Assembly: GCA_024349245.1 (NCBI GenBank)
Contig: JALDNG010000038.1
Span: forward strand, 2,244,001-2,308,000
Source: Neodontobutis hainanensis
Lineage: Eukaryota > Chordata > Actinopteri > Gobiiformes > Odontobutidae
Length of the DNA stretch: 64,000 bases
Reading direction: 5' to 3'
The translations under genes were made by a program, and so were the position numbers. The notes below the pieces were generated by a model. That model searched no databases and was not told the DNA's origin. It worked only from the letters and a program-made list of their open reading frames with translations. Of this stretch, positions 22,401-30,110 are shown one piece after another. Numbering within the stretch: the first letter of the stretch is position 1; every line of letters starts with the position of its first letter.

Positions 22401-24634
22401 CTCTGTATTTTATACTATTTTTAACCTTTTAAAAAATCAATTTGAAAAATGCCCTTTGAAAATCTTGTCCCTTGTAAGGCCTATGATTAATAATGGTTGT
22501 AATTTAAAAAGTTTTTCTGTGACAGCATTAGTCTCTTATCTTTTGCCACATTTATATTTGTAATAAGTAAATACTTAAGAAGACGTGAGTATAATGTATT
22601 TTAACCCACGTTTGTTTACTGTAACTGTTTATTACTCTAGTTTTAGCTTGGATCAGAAATGGTTGTAAAACTCTAAATGTATTCCTTGATTTAAGTGTAC
22701 CCACAGTCGCCCAGCAAGTGTTGGATAGAAAAGGTTCTGGTTTACTTTGAAACTAAATGGACATTTATGCACATGTTTGCAATTACTTTTACTGACTTCT
22801 GTTTATTAATATCTAAAACGTTTAAAGGATCAGTGTTAAGTACTTAGCCATAAAGTGGTAATAAAACCCAGACTGTTGTGCATTATAAAAATATGCACAC
22901 TCCCAGGTGAGCCTCGGGGCACACAGTTTAGCATTTTGAAGTGTTTGAACATGTGTGAGCCAAAATTAGCATTAGCCTTCCAGTTAAACGGTTTTGGGAA
23001 TCCAGCTCCAGGCATTTCAATATTTCTGGTGTAAAATTTTATTACATCTTCAGGATCATATTATGATGTTGAAAAAAGGGAGCTTTTCTTTTTCTTTCCT
23101 TTTTTGGTAATGACCATCCAGTATTGTCTTTGCATTTTCAATCAGAAAAACTTATTTAGTTTATTTCTCTGACTCCTCAGGTGTGTTCAAAGGCCTGCAC
23201 CTCTCCAGCGCCCCCTCTGCCCCACAGCCCTTCCTCCATCCCTCATCCCACGCGGCCAGCCCCACTCCGACCCCCGTCAGCACCACTCCCCACCCCACAG
23301 CGGCCACTGCGACGGCTCTGGGCCTCCTGGGCTGCAGTGCTAACACCACCCCCTCCACCACTCAGGTCCTCATCGGGAACAACATCTGTCTGAGCGTCCC
23401 GTCCGCCGCCAGTCTGACCGGTCGACACCTCCCCCGTACCCTCGCCAGCGTCCCGGCCTCTGCCTTAAAGCTGTCCGCCGCCTCCAACCTGCAGATGCCC
23501 AAAGTGTCTGCGGCGTCGTCTATGGACATGGCAGCAAGGTAAGTAGTATCCAGTATGAGGTCTGCCCAATGTGGTGAATGCCAATTTAAAATTTCTGACT
23601 AAATACAAGTTCATCACACTTATTGGATCTGAAAAACGGGGAAATAAGAGTTTTCCAGTTGCGGAAACAACCAAAAGTACTGTAAATAATGTATATATTG
23701 TCCTGTATTTAAGTAGCAACCATTATATTCATATCTCCTTCACTGCAGCGCTCTTAGGAGAAGCTGTTTAAGCTGTGAGTTATTCACATAGGAATTAGGA
23801 AACGCGCCTCTCTTTGTAAAGTATGTATTTTTGATTGGTTTCTAGACTATGGCGGTCTAAATTAGACTTTGGTGGGTCTCCATAATCAGATAATCTATGG
23901 AAAAACACTCCATTGAATCTATTCCAGCAAAAGGACACTTCACAAATCAATCAGGTTTTTGCTTCACAAGCCTCAAACAATACTAAATTCTTGATCATCA
24001 AAAGACTGATATCTTGCAAAATACAGTACTATTGTATTTAAAACATGCTAGCCGCCCCCTGGTGGCAGCTTCTACTAGTGAATATCCCCACAGGGGAAAA
24101 TAAAGTAATAATAAACGATAAAATAATCAAGTATTATATAAGTATGCAATGTAATAAAGTACATACAGGACATTGAAAAACACTTGACTAAATGAGTTAA
24201 AAGTAGAGGCTAAATCCCCCAAAAGTAGCGGGAAAGGTAAACGTCTGTTTTTTTTTTTGTTTGTTTTTTTTAATTGTAATAGTTGCATTTGTAACTGTAT
24301 GTGTCATAATAGCAATCTTATGGTTTCACATAATACAATTTCCTAAACACAGTCTACAATAATAATTATATTATGATACAATTCTAATAACATTCATTTA
24401 TAATTACATTTGTGAAAATGGGTTTTGCATTCTGTTTCAATGTAATTTGTCTGTAATAAACCAATGTCGAGCTCATACTTTTAACTTTTACATAACAGAA
24501 GGTGTGTTAGTCATTCCTTTTCTCCCAGACCAGACGGCTAACGTCCCTTTGGCTTCTGCAGGGATAAACACGAGGAGGAGAAGCCGGCGCTGAACAGTTT
24601 AGCAGACAACACAGTGGCCATGGAGGTGACGTAG
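4296..24634 (+). CDS. epc1: epc1: enhancer of polycomb homolog 1, 13 coding exons, 5' end outside window
   Basis: Spliced coding region joined from 4296-4455, 5309-5454, 6674-6880, 6969-7117, 9581-9734, 11542-11697, 12057-12146, 12312-12460, 16330-16700, 20805-20953, 21860-22001, 23181-23538 and 24562-24634. The lengths sum to 2304 nt, 767 codons plus TAG, with phase kept at every junction and GT-AG introns throughout. The protein is a nuclear scaffold subunit of the NuA4/TIP60 histone acetyltransferase complex; in the family the N-terminal EPcA region binds the catalytic core (TIP60, ING3, MEAF6). Seen here: most of EPcA (residues 1 to about 220), a middle conserved block with RRKSGCQYYA and RRCIGLARRRVGRGGR, a glutamine tract, and the C-terminal E_Pc_C region ending DNTVAMEVT. 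EPC1 is favoured over EPC2 by ALQFEEMIDRLEKGSGQQ, FTAEQYQQHQ and TTQVLIGNNI. About 51 N-terminal residues are missing, so the full protein would be near 818 residues (human EPC1 is about 836). Which teleost duplicate this is cannot be told. Confidence 0.97.
5309..5454 (+). CDS. epc1: epc1 visible exon 2 (EPcA domain)
   Basis: Acceptor TTTCCCACAG ends at 5308; donor GTGTTT begins at 5455. It encodes visible residues 54-102, PFSLDTEQPDYDLDSDDD through DRLEKGSGQQ. An acidic stretch (DYDLDSDDD) is followed by the basic RLRKKMEI segment, as in the family. The donor is weaker than average (GTGTTT), but the next exon joins it exactly in phase 0. Confidence 0.97.
6185..6482 (+). mobile_element. Decayed tRNA-type fish SINE
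   Basis: The left end (GTGCACAGTGGCATAGTGG at 6187) resembles the widespread fish repeat whose head reads GGCACGGTGGTGTAGTGG and contains a Pol III A-box-like GTGGTTAG stretch. The body keeps the usual order: CTCGCCTCACAGCAAGA, TGCATGTCCTCCC, CCGGCTACTCCGGCTTC, ACATGCATGTATAGGTCAAT, GTGTACCCCACCTC, then GGATAGGATAGGCTTCAG at the right end. Many substitutions and short deletions make it old. Family name recalled only in general terms. Confidence 0.75.
6674..6880 (+). CDS. epc1: epc1 visible exon 3 (EPcA domain)
   Basis: Acceptor GTGTCACAG ends at 6673; donor GTAAGT begins at 6881. It encodes visible residues 103-171. Conserved blocks include VTLQEAKLLLKEDDELIKEV, the tryptophan-containing EYWSHKRKK segment, LIPSVKQEKRDGSS, and DPYVAFRRRTEKMQTRK at the end. 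Length is 207 nt, exactly 69 codons, phase 0 to phase 0. Confidence 0.98.
6969..7117 (+). CDS. epc1: epc1 visible exon 4 (end of EPcA domain)
   Basis: Acceptor TATTCTTAG ends at 6968; donor GTAAGA begins at 7118. It encodes visible residues 172-220 plus two bases, from NRKNDEASYEKMLKLRRDLS to LHLTLEIVEKR. This is a highly charged helical stretch, almost identical to mammalian EPC1. It is only 88 bases from the previous exon, the shortest intron visible in the gene. Confidence 0.98.
7118..9580 (+). other. epc1: epc1 intron with motif-rich patch
   Basis: No exon recognised. The part from about 7780 to 8420 is less AT-rich and contains fewer homopolymers than its surroundings, including a perfect octamer ATTTGCAT at 7922-7929. 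The rest is plain AT-rich intron. Confidence 0.6.
7922..7929 (+). promoter_or_regulatory. Octamer motif ATTTGCAT (POU/OCT-type site)
   Basis: Exact match to the octamer bound by POU factors, followed closely by TCATTATCAAT, which has an ATTA homeodomain core. It lies in a relatively GC-rich patch of the intron. One 8-mer alone is weak evidence. Confidence 0.3.
9581..9734 (+). CDS. epc1: epc1 visible exon 5 (variable linker)
   Basis: Acceptor CTCTGTTTCAG ends at 9580; donor GTAAGG begins at 9735. It completes the split arginine codon and encodes visible residues 221-272. The first residues (RNAMPDLGSEVMAEALAQRA) differ clearly from the mammalian YNLGDYNGE block, but the following KPVYTIPILPLSNSNQYRHQ aligns well. 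Phase is kept. Confidence 0.94.
9735..11541 (+). other. epc1: epc1 intron containing E-box cluster
   Basis: No exon recognised. A pyrimidine-rich stretch covers about 10250-10460, and a GC-rich patch at 10490-10690 holds the E-box cluster annotated separately. T- and A-runs occur at 10861 and 11240. Confidence 0.65.
10595..10640 (+). promoter_or_regulatory. E-box cluster with adjacent POU-like site
   Basis: Three CATCTG E-boxes at 10595-10600, 10613-10618 and 10630-10635 are spaced 18 and 17 bases apart. A canonical CACGTG lies at 10620-10625 and TGCATAT (POU-like) at 10634-10640. The first two copies share CATCTGGCAC, so the cluster may be a short degenerate tandem repeat. An intronic enhancer is inferred. 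Confidence 0.4.
11542..11697 (+). CDS. epc1: epc1 visible exon 6
   Basis: Acceptor TCTCACTTAG ends at 11541; donor GTACAC begins at 11698. It encodes visible residues 273-324: a basic segment (RTKRKYEKKPK) that may act in nuclear localisation or nucleosome contact (inference), then the conserved SPKDLNQYDFPSSDEEP block. Length is 156 nt, phase 0 to 0. Confidence 0.96.
11698..12056 (+). other. epc1: epc1 intron before visible exon 7
   Basis: Intron of 359 bases. Nothing recognisable apart from its poly-T tract, which ends in AAATAG directly before the exon. Confidence 0.7.
12057..12146 (+). CDS. epc1: epc1 visible exon 7
   Basis: I chose the acceptor AAATAG ending at 12056 because only this start keeps phase 0 and gives IFSGSSEAEEENDPDG, matching the family's VLSGSSEAEED. 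A second AG (TTTTTTCAG ending at 12066) lies 10 bases downstream; using it would shift the frame and stop at 12148-12150. Donor GTGAGT begins at 12147. It encodes visible residues 325-354, ending FRRKSGCQYYA, a conserved block of EPC1 and EPC2. Confidence 0.95.
12312..12460 (+). CDS. epc1: epc1 visible exon 8
   Basis: Acceptor CCTTGTAACAG ends at 12311; donor GTGGGG begins at 12461. It encodes visible residues 355-403 plus two bases: RPDQSGNWPW, then FRYCLTSLNVPRRCIGLA and the basic RRRVGRGGR. The family has phenylalanine where this protein has the leucine of CIGLA. The polypyrimidine tract includes the T-run at 12239-12263. Confidence 0.96.
12619..12980. mobile_element. Possible non-autonomous hAT element (MITE)
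   Basis: The left end TAGGAATGTCC (12619) and right end GGACATCCCTA (12970-12980) are imperfect inverted repeats of the type TAGGGATGTCC seen on many fish hAT elements. The interior contains ATACCGCCGTAC near the left end, similar to the CGATACCGATAC found in such elements. No 8-bp target duplication is visible. Identification rests on short termini only. Confidence 0.35.
15600..16075 (+). pseudogene. Tc1-like transposase relic
   Basis: Fragmented Tc1/mariner-type transposase with several stops and frameshifts. Recognisable pieces in order: PKKTSKEIPETTSV and RKVGNIIFEEEMWSKN (open 15618-15818), then SDESRLTLFQTDG across 15917-15953 in another frame, then MHPSCLVHTIHACGSSAMIW around 15970-16030. 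The serine-rich F/SDES-R-LF block and the G-MIW block are typical of the catalytic DDE domain. No terminal inverted repeats are seen. It is a dead copy in an epc1 intron. Confidence 0.8.
16330..16700 (+). CDS. epc1: epc1 visible exon 9 (largest exon, divergent middle region)
   Basis: Acceptor CTGTATTTCAG ends at 16329; donor GTAAGT begins at 16701. It encodes visible residues 404-527. It starts ILLDRAHTDLDSDPE, continues through a Ser/Thr/Pro-rich stretch specific to this sequence (NPASRPATSPLLTSSKTP), then the conserved VDLSQIFLNIKACRWRHFRP. The acidic segment that follows in mammals is replaced here by SRHHPLGSGNLCRSGFRDL. The intron before it is 3.87 kb and contains a Tc1-like relic that ends about 250 bases upstream. 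Confidence 0.95.
16701..20804 (+). other. epc1: epc1 longest intron
   Basis: The 4.1-kb intron carries the - strand SINE at 16971-17245. A comparatively GC-rich patch without simple repeats covers about 18000-18420 and may be regulatory. TAGGGCTGCACAATAT at 19578 resembles one end of fish hAT elements, but no second end is found. The remainder is AT-rich. Confidence 0.65.
16971..17245 (-). mobile_element. tRNA-derived SINE, - strand, ending in (ATT)n
   Basis: Read on the - strand from 17245: GGCGGCAGTATAGCTCAGTG and then GGTAGCGCG form a Pol III A-box region (about 17217-17237), and GGGCAGATCGATCCCTG (17178-17194) is a B-box region, so the head is tRNA-like. The body includes CCTTGGGCAAGACACTTAAC and the inverted pair around AAAGCGC (GCGCTTT and AAAGCGC). 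The 3' end is an (ATT)n tail, seen as TAA repeats at 16971-16993 on the + strand. The head is well preserved. Confidence 0.8.
20805..20953 (+). CDS. epc1: epc1 visible exon 10 (poly-glutamine tract)
   Basis: Acceptor GTGTCCACAG ends at 20804; donor GTCGAT begins at 20954. It encodes visible residues 528-577, starting VFTAEQYQQHQEQLALMRRQ. After QLQQS come 14 consecutive glutamines encoded by a mixture of CAA and CAG, then ANNTAPVAVTQ. The family has a glutamine-rich stretch here, but from memory the human uninterrupted run is much shorter. Mixed codons suggest a tract less prone to slippage than pure CAG. Confidence 0.95.
20954..21859 (+). other. epc1: epc1 intron before visible exon 11
   Basis: No exon found here for the human segment that precedes SKTLD. 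At 21180-21430 the sequence is less AT-rich; TGCTGAGCTCAGTGC (21264-21278) is a near-palindrome resembling a MAF recognition element with two mismatches. Otherwise nothing. Confidence 0.6.
21860..22001 (+). CDS. epc1: epc1 visible exon 11 (E_Pc_C region)
   Basis: Acceptor GTTTTCTCTTCAG ends at 21859; donor GTGAGT begins at 22002. It encodes visible residues 578-624 plus one base. SKTLDQASAQFAASALVTSD is the hallmark of the EPC C-terminal domain and is followed by LLAFKSKDEPVLASGVNG. A human segment just before SKTLD (around NIQGLERTLQ, recalled from memory) has no counterpart in exon 10, exon 11 or the intron between them. Confidence 0.97.
22002..23180 (+). other. epc1: epc1 intron with ATF/CEBP-like and E-box motifs
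   Basis: No exon is supported. The 22190-22370 part is compositionally unlike the flanks and contains TTGCATCA (22247-22254, exact C/EBP-ATF composite element) and CACGTG (22268-22273) 14 bases apart. It reads open in one frame for about 70 codons but shows no family resemblance. Confidence 0.6.
23181..23538 (+). CDS. epc1: epc1 visible exon 12 (Ser/Thr/Pro/Ala-rich C-terminal region)
   Basis: Acceptor GACTCCTCAG ends at 23180; donor GTAAGT begins at 23539. It encodes visible residues 625-743. It begins GVFKGLHLSSAPSAPQPF, passes through a low-complexity Pro/Thr/Ala stretch, then the EPC1-specific TTQVLIGNNICLSVPSAAS, RHLPRTLASVPASALKL and a Ser-rich end. The exon is much more GC-rich than its surroundings, which produces long antisense open frames that I do not regard as genes. 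Confidence 0.97.
23539..24561 (+). other. epc1: epc1 last intron
   Basis: AT-rich intron of 1023 bases. It contains a CTCF-like site (24052-24065, annotated separately) and a T-rich run at about 24248-24273. No extra exon is seen. Confidence 0.7.
24052..24065 (-). promoter_or_regulatory. CTCF-type core motif
   Basis: The - strand reads CCACCAGGGGGCGG, matching all 14 positions of the consensus CCASYAGRKGGCRS. The flank extends it to GCTGCCACCAGGGGGCGGC. A match this complete in an AT-rich intron is unlikely by chance, but some repeats carry such sites, and binding cannot be inferred from sequence alone. Confidence 0.55.
24562..24634 (+). CDS. epc1: epc1 terminal coding exon
   Basis: Acceptor GGCTTCTGCAG ends at 24561. 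It completes a split arginine codon, then encodes DKHEEEKPALNSLADNTVAM and EVT, with TAG at 24632-24634. The ending DNTVAMEVT is shared with vertebrate EPC1, which fixes this as the true C-terminus. Confidence 0.98.
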
Positions 24635-24774
24635 CAGTCGTTTTGTGCGTCACATCGTCGGAAAAGCGCAAAGGGACGGCAGGACTCTGCAAGTGACGAG
24701 AAAAAACACAAGCAGCTTTGTTGCAATTCTCATCTCTCATACTTTTTAATATCGTTTTGTTTTTTGTTACTGTT

Positions 24775-24780
24775 AATAAA
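24775..24780 (+). promoter_or_regulatory. Poly(A) signal AATAAA, proximal candidate
   Basis: AATAAA 141 bases after the stop codon. The downstream region is A-rich rather than GU-rich, so it may be weak or unused. Confidence 0.3.
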
Positions 24781-24862
24781 AAAGAGAACAATTGACATCT
24801 GTAAATTATCAATATGGCTAAATTAGTATCTGTACAGTAACTACATATTTGTAATAACCCCA

Positions 24863-24870
24863 TGTATATA
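24863..24870 (+). promoter_or_regulatory. Pumilio response element in epc1 3' UTR
   Basis: TGTATATA matches the PUF-protein site UGUANAUA exactly, 229 bases after the stop codon. It would be present in all but the shortest 3' UTR form. The site is followed by more TA, so low complexity is an alternative. Confidence 0.35.
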
Positions 24871-25378
24871 TATTACTTGAAAACAGAACTGTCCATTTGT
24901 GATGTTTTGCACTTGAGAGTCAAACTTAAAAGGAAAAAAATTAAGCCAAGTAGCTTGTGGAGAGTGAGAGACGTGGGAGTTGTATAGTTTTATCACATCA
25001 TGTGCATGGTGCGGAGCCTGCTGGTTTTTAACTATTTATTGTGCTGTGTTTACAAGGATTTAGTTAATTGTTTTTATTTTTTTTATGTTTTTTTTTGTTT
25101 TTTTGTACACTGTACCTTTGTTGGTTCCTGTGCTGTAGTAAATGTTAGGTAGCTACGGACTCCTGGGTATTTTTGTAAATTGTGAACACAAAGCAGGCCC
25201 CGCCCCCAACCCCACTTTAGTTTTGAGTCCCTGCGCCTCTTCTGCAAATCATGGAATACAATAGCGATGTACTTTAAAACCTGTGCTAAAAGTCTGGATT
25301 TGAGCGTTGGCGCGATAACTTTAAGGTTGACCCTGGGTTTGAGTTGTTTCACTTACTTTAGTTTTAGTTTCCCGTTAA

Positions 25379-25384
25379 AATAAA
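25379..25384 (+). promoter_or_regulatory. Poly(A) signal AATAAA, best candidate
   Basis: AATAAA about 745 bases after the stop, followed within 30-65 bases by GTGTAGCAGTTG and TCTTTGTTCTTGGTGT, a GU/U-rich downstream element of the usual kind. Confidence 0.5.
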
Positions 25385-25941
25385 CTTCAACCGCTAACCT
25401 GCACCGAAGTGTAGCAGTTGAAGGTGCAGCATTTTGCAGTCTTTGTTCTTGGTGTACACCTTTTTATATTGTTAAAACAAGGCAAGCTTTGTTTAAGAAA
25501 ATGCAGTTTTGTTTTTTCCTGTTTATTTTTCTTGTTTTGAGTGGTCATTCTTTCAGCTTGTTAACTCCCTTCAGTGTTAAAAACCTCAAGCACTTAAACT
25601 GCTGAGCTCCTCCAAAGCAAGTTAGAAACCCTGTCTGCCAGCCAGTGACGAGAAAAAAATCCTGTGCAACTGTTAAAAGATTATCGCAAGAGTTTGTCAT
25701 AAAATAATTTGGTGAAAGTACACTTGGGTTCTGTTTTTAAGAAAAATGTGTATGAGGTTTTCATGGTTAAAATGGCAATCTCATGTAGATATGTCCGTAA
25801 CTTCAAATAGGTTTCATATTAAGAGCGAATGTTGACCGGATCAAAGCCTGTTCATATCAAATGGTAGTCTATTTAACGTTATTCATACAGTAGTCTACAC
25901 AATTTGTCTGCTTTCACTTTCTTTGTGTCTGAAAGACTTCC

Positions 25942-26008
25942 CAAGGAAAGGTTTTCAACAAAAACATCTGGATGTAGTTTTGATGCCTTTGTTGAAAACC
26001 TTTCCTTG
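25942..26008. repeat. Perfect 21-bp inverted repeat (hairpin)
   Basis: CAAGGAAAGGTTTTCAACAA plus A (25942-25962) is the exact reverse complement of 25988-26008, separated by 25 bases. The loop itself contains ACATC and GATGT, which could form a small inner stem. It lies 1.3 kb after the epc1 stop, within a possible long 3' UTR. It could be a small palindromic transposon remnant, a recent inverted duplication or a structured RNA element. Confidence 0.85.
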
Positions 26009-27103
26009 ATTATGTCGTGGATGACTGAGAACCTCCACAGACATTACTTGATGAGGAACTTGGCCATACTCATAGCTCCACAGATAAACCCAGGGTTGAC
26101 TGATTGAATTCCTGCTTTGTCAGATCCAGTTTGGTTTTGAAACATATCCGTATTAGCTTGACCTCCCATCAACATTGTCCCAACACAAATAACCAAGCAG
26201 GGATGAAGTCTCTTCCCAGAAGCCTTTGCTGCTTCTGTTTTAAGCACTATGTTTGTGTTTTTGTTTTAAGGTTTTGGTAACTCAATGCTGCTTTTATATT
26301 GTTTTAAAGGGGTTGTCGTTTATTTTCATGCAAAGTGGAATCCCAAATACCATATTTGTTAATCTCAGACTTTTTTTGTAAGACAGAAGTTATTTTTGTA
26401 TTTTTATTTTAATTTTCTTGTGGTGATTTTGATTGTAAGCTTTTTCATTTTGAAAGACTTCATTCTTTAGCCTTGTTTCCACAAAGCACTGGTTTAGTTT
26501 AGTACGGCACTATTTCAAAAGACACAAATATGAACATCATAGTAACGTCATACTGGCGCTACACAAGATAAAGTTAATTTAGAGCCAACTGTTAAAATGT
26601 TGGTGTTTTTTCCCAAACTGATAAAAGCAACTTTACAACTTTTGTTGTTTCAATATTGGCTTTCTATTGCAAATTGTAAAATCATGTTTCCAAAAGCTTC
26701 TTGACTCATTAAGAGAGCTGCCTAAACTTTTGCATTTTAAAGTCTTAGCCTGGCCAGTAACCCATTCAAACTGCAAAGTAAAATGTATCTGCAATCCCTT
26801 CCCTTGACAGCAATTTCCATTGAGTCAATCCTGTTAACCAGTTTTAACCATGTGTGTAGAATGAGGCAGGCTTTAGCCAATGCTTTTTTTTGTTGTCTTT
26901 ATTCTTTGTCACGTCCAGAGGCAGTTTATCCTGTGTCTGTTAGTATTGCTCTTCCGGAAATTCAACCTGTATCCATCAAGACAAAACTAATTCTTGGTAT
27001 GAGAAAATTATGATGAATGGCCAGGCTATAGACTCACCTGTATCAACTCTGTAACAAGTAATGTGAACAAGTACTGTTCATATTAAAGTCAACATAGACA
27101 AAC

Positions 27104-27109
27104 AATAAA
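27104..27109 (+). promoter_or_regulatory. Poly(A) signal AATAAA, distal candidate
   Basis: AATAAA in an A-rich context (AACAATAAAATAG). It would give a 3' UTR of about 2.5 kb. Another AATAAA at 27787-27792 is followed by a GT-rich stretch (CTCCTGTGGTTTATAAATTT). Confidence 0.3.
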
Positions 27110-27792
27110 ATAGTTTTAATTCAATAACCACTATAGACATCAACTCCATCTACAAAATCAAAAATATCAAAGAAAATGTTTTCTGTGTTGGCTGTAAAAA
27201 TGTGAACGTTTTCTATTTATCTTGACATCTTTTATCAGAAAAACCAGACAAGCTTTGTTTGAGAAAATGTTCAATTCAACAGAGTTATCACTTGATGATA
27301 GAAACCAATTAAAATCCATGTCGTACGAAACTGAATCGTGTTGTAGTGCTTGGTGTAAACCTGGCTTTTTGTTCGTTCCTTGTCATGCAAAGGTAAAAAG
27401 GAGGAGTCTGTGTATGTTTTATCATTCCAGTTTGTAATATCAAAAAATGCTATTGAGGGGACAGTGGGATTGTGGGAAGTCTATAGTTCCCGCTCTCTCT
27501 GTCTTCCCCTCTTTTTTGTTTGAGTTTTTTCTTTGTAAAAAGAATCTCCAGACGGCTGCAAGGCCAAAAACCACAAGTATTGGGTGCCTTCCTTTGGGGA
27601 ATTTTTCATGTCCTCTCTTCTGTGAAGAGTTTGGCACAAAGGCAGCATTACTTAGTAGTGCCTCTTGTCTCTGTGTTTTTTCTGAATGCCCAGTCCAATG
27701 GCAGGATGTATCCTAGAGGTGTACTTGTCCCACCTGGAGGCTGAAAAGACTAAAAAAAATGTGACAGACTCTCACTAAAATAAGACAATAAA

Positions 27793-29284
27793 GCCCAGGG
27801 CATTAAATGTGAAGCACTTTGACTCCTGTGGTTTATAAATTTACATCTCATGGTTTATTCACATTCAATATTAGAAAGGGTTGAAGTCAAGACCGCGTTA
27901 ACCGAGACCAACACTGTGGTTGACCTCAATCCCAGACCAGGGTGCGAGATTTTATTGTGTGATATTTCTCTTGTAAGATTTTTTTTACTTCTAAAGCAGT
28001 GTTCAGCATCAATTCTGCTGGTATATATTAACACTTTGGTGTTGACTAGTCTTGATTATATTAAAAAAAAAAAAAAGTGTCCTAGGTTATTTGTTTCACT
28101 ATGCATTGATCTTTTAAATCATAGACAGCAACACAACTTATGTGTAAATCTCCTATAGCTACTTCTCAGTTTAAATTTGTGTTAATGTAGCTCCTTGTTT
28201 AGATACTGTGCCACTGCTCTTGTCTGCTTCTCCAAACTGGGAATGTGTTCTATTACACGCAATACATTAACCATCCATAAATACAGATGCACGTTAAACA
28301 AAATACCAAAACTATTCAACTAAAGTTGGGAAGATATTTTACCTCTGATGCCAAAACACATCCTAGAGTTTCTTTTAGACCTCTATTAGGTCTATTAGGT
28401 AAAACTAATTTGGGCACCTAACTTTAAGCTTTAAGTTTTTGGAACTTGTGCTTGCTAAATAAAAATTCTAATACACAACTTGTGAATATGTGAAAGCTTT
28501 CCAAATAGTTCTCTGTAAACACTGCAGGATTCCCTAGACCGCTTTGAGGCTAAAATATATTTGACTGTTGATTGTGAGGAAAAACAAGAAGTATCTGAAG
28601 ACTAGCGCCGTCTCTGAGCTCATTTCCATTCCTCATTTTCATTAGTCTGAAGAGCTGTACACTTCATCTTCTGCGTCAACGCCTTAGTTCGACACACACC
28701 AGTACTTCTCTGCTGCACAGCTCTCTTTCTCATCAGCCGGCGAATAACACTCTACATTTTCAATTTCTGCCCGAGTTGGAGCGCTGCCAGCATTATTCAT
28801 CTCTGTATTATTTCTGTATCGGGAAGAATCAGTCGGCGTCAGACAACTGTCCCAGCTCTCCCCCAACACCACCATCGCTGGCTGTGTTTTTTAGCCCGAG
28901 TGCGTCCTCATTATTGTAGAGTCAGGGTTTGAAATGAAGGCGTTTGTCTCATCAGCTTCTCCGGTGTTAACACTGGCTTTGTGGTTGGAATAAATCACAG
29001 TGGTTTTCAAAGAAGGATAAATGCAACCCTAGCTCTTTCAGCTTTTTCCATGGGTCGGGACAATCTAATCATCACTGGGGCGTCTTAACAGCGGGCCAAA
29101 CATCTGCAACAGTATCCACTCCCCCAGAGGAGGGTGGGACAGAGGGACGACTCGTAAGCAGAAATGTAAAGTATATTGTAATAAAAGTAAAGTCAGTTAA
29201 AGCCAGAGGATAGAAGCTCAGTGTGCCTCCCATAGCGTCTAGGCCTAGGGCAGGTTTTCTCATTATATATATATATATATACAC
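27793..29284. other. Intergenic, no gene seen
   Basis: Apart from an A-run near 28062-28075 and an (AT)n tract at 29265-29282, nothing is recognised. A 63-codon - strand open frame (28684-28875) has a stop just upstream of its ATG and no splice context. The 28600-28920 part is less AT-rich and might be a conserved non-coding stretch. Confidence 0.6.
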
Positions 29285-30110
29285 CCCAGTTCTTAATACC
29301 TTGCATTGCCACCTTTAACCTCAATGACAGCCTGAAGTCTTTTGTGGTTGTGGTGGATGAGGCTCTTTATTTTCTTAGCTGTAAGGCTGCCCATTCTTCT
29401 TGGCAAAAAGCCTCCAGTTGTGTTAAATTCTTGGGCTCTTGCATGAACTGCATGTTTGAGATCTCTCCTGAGTGGCTCAATGATATGGAGGTCAGGAGAC
29501 TGAGATGGTCAGTCCTGAACATTCACTGTATGCAGCTGTAGTCAATGATAGGTCGACTTGGCCTTGTGCTTTGGATTGTTGTCATGTTGGAACGTCCAAG
29601 TACGTCCTATGCACAGCTGATGAGTTGAGTGCAAATATCCCTTTAGTATTTTCTGATAACATGCTGCATTTATCTTTTCCTGTGCCTTTGTAGCTCACAC
29701 ATCATCACATATCCTTTTCCTGTTTTATACCGTTCATTTATCTTTTTCCGCAGATCCTTTGACAATTCTTTTGCTTTCCCTTTGACTCAGACAGAAACAT
29801 CAGTGCAGCACTGGATGAGAGATGCAAGGATCTGTCAGGAGCCTCACTGGCCTTTTATACACACACTGATTACAATTAAACAAATCAGAGGTGAGAAAGG
29901 TTACCTTTAGCAGACATTCAAACCTGTTTGTGTCAACTTGTGTGCATGTTATCAGGCAAAAATCAAACTTTTGATCAGGGTCATTTGTGTAGTTTCTGTT
30001 GTCATTATGATTAAAAAAAAAAAAGTAAACACAATTGTTCATTAATCGTTCATATTCTCGGAAAAATCAATCACAGATTCTGTCAGGGTATGTAAACTTA
30101 AGAGCACAAC
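29285..30110 (-). pseudogene. Tc1-like transposon relic, - strand
   Basis: On the - strand the sequence shows Tc1 transposase pieces in the correct order: FQHDNNPKH (about 29570-29595), QSPDLHIIE (about 29480-29505), LEAFCQEEWAAL (about 29385-29420) and KRLQAVIEVKGGNARY ending at a stop at 29293-29295. Stops and frameshifts lie between them. The N-terminal half is replaced by about 400 bases without coding match (29700-30110), whose end AGAGCACAACTGTA resembles a terminal repeat of fish Tc1-type elements, so the copy is internally deleted. The matching left terminus is not found and seems lost at the (AT)n tract. Confidence 0.8.

Larger units (their letters stand above)
24635..27109 (+). other. 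epc1: epc1 3' UTR (end uncertain)
   Basis: Non-coding stretch after the stop, AT-rich with several U-rich and GU-rich tracts. Possible cleavage signals AATAAA lie at 24775, 25379, 27104 and 27787, so the UTR could be from about 0.15 to 3.2 kb. The 25379 signal has GU/U-rich sequence 30-60 bases downstream and looks best. The perfect hairpin at 25942-26008 would be included only in the longer forms. Confidence 0.6.

Noticed and set aside
23161..23719. Long - strand open frames opposite epc1 exon 12
   Set aside because: Antisense shadows caused by the GC-rich exon; no splice or start context and no family resemblance.
4296..24634. EPC2 instead of EPC1
   Set aside because: Several blocks (FEEMIDRLEKGSGQQ, FTAEQYQQHQ, TTQVLIGNNI, ADNTVAMEVT) fit EPC1 and differ from EPC2.
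28684..28875. 63-codon - strand open frame as a gene
   Set aside because: A stop lies just upstream of its ATG, there is no usable splice site and no recognised motif.
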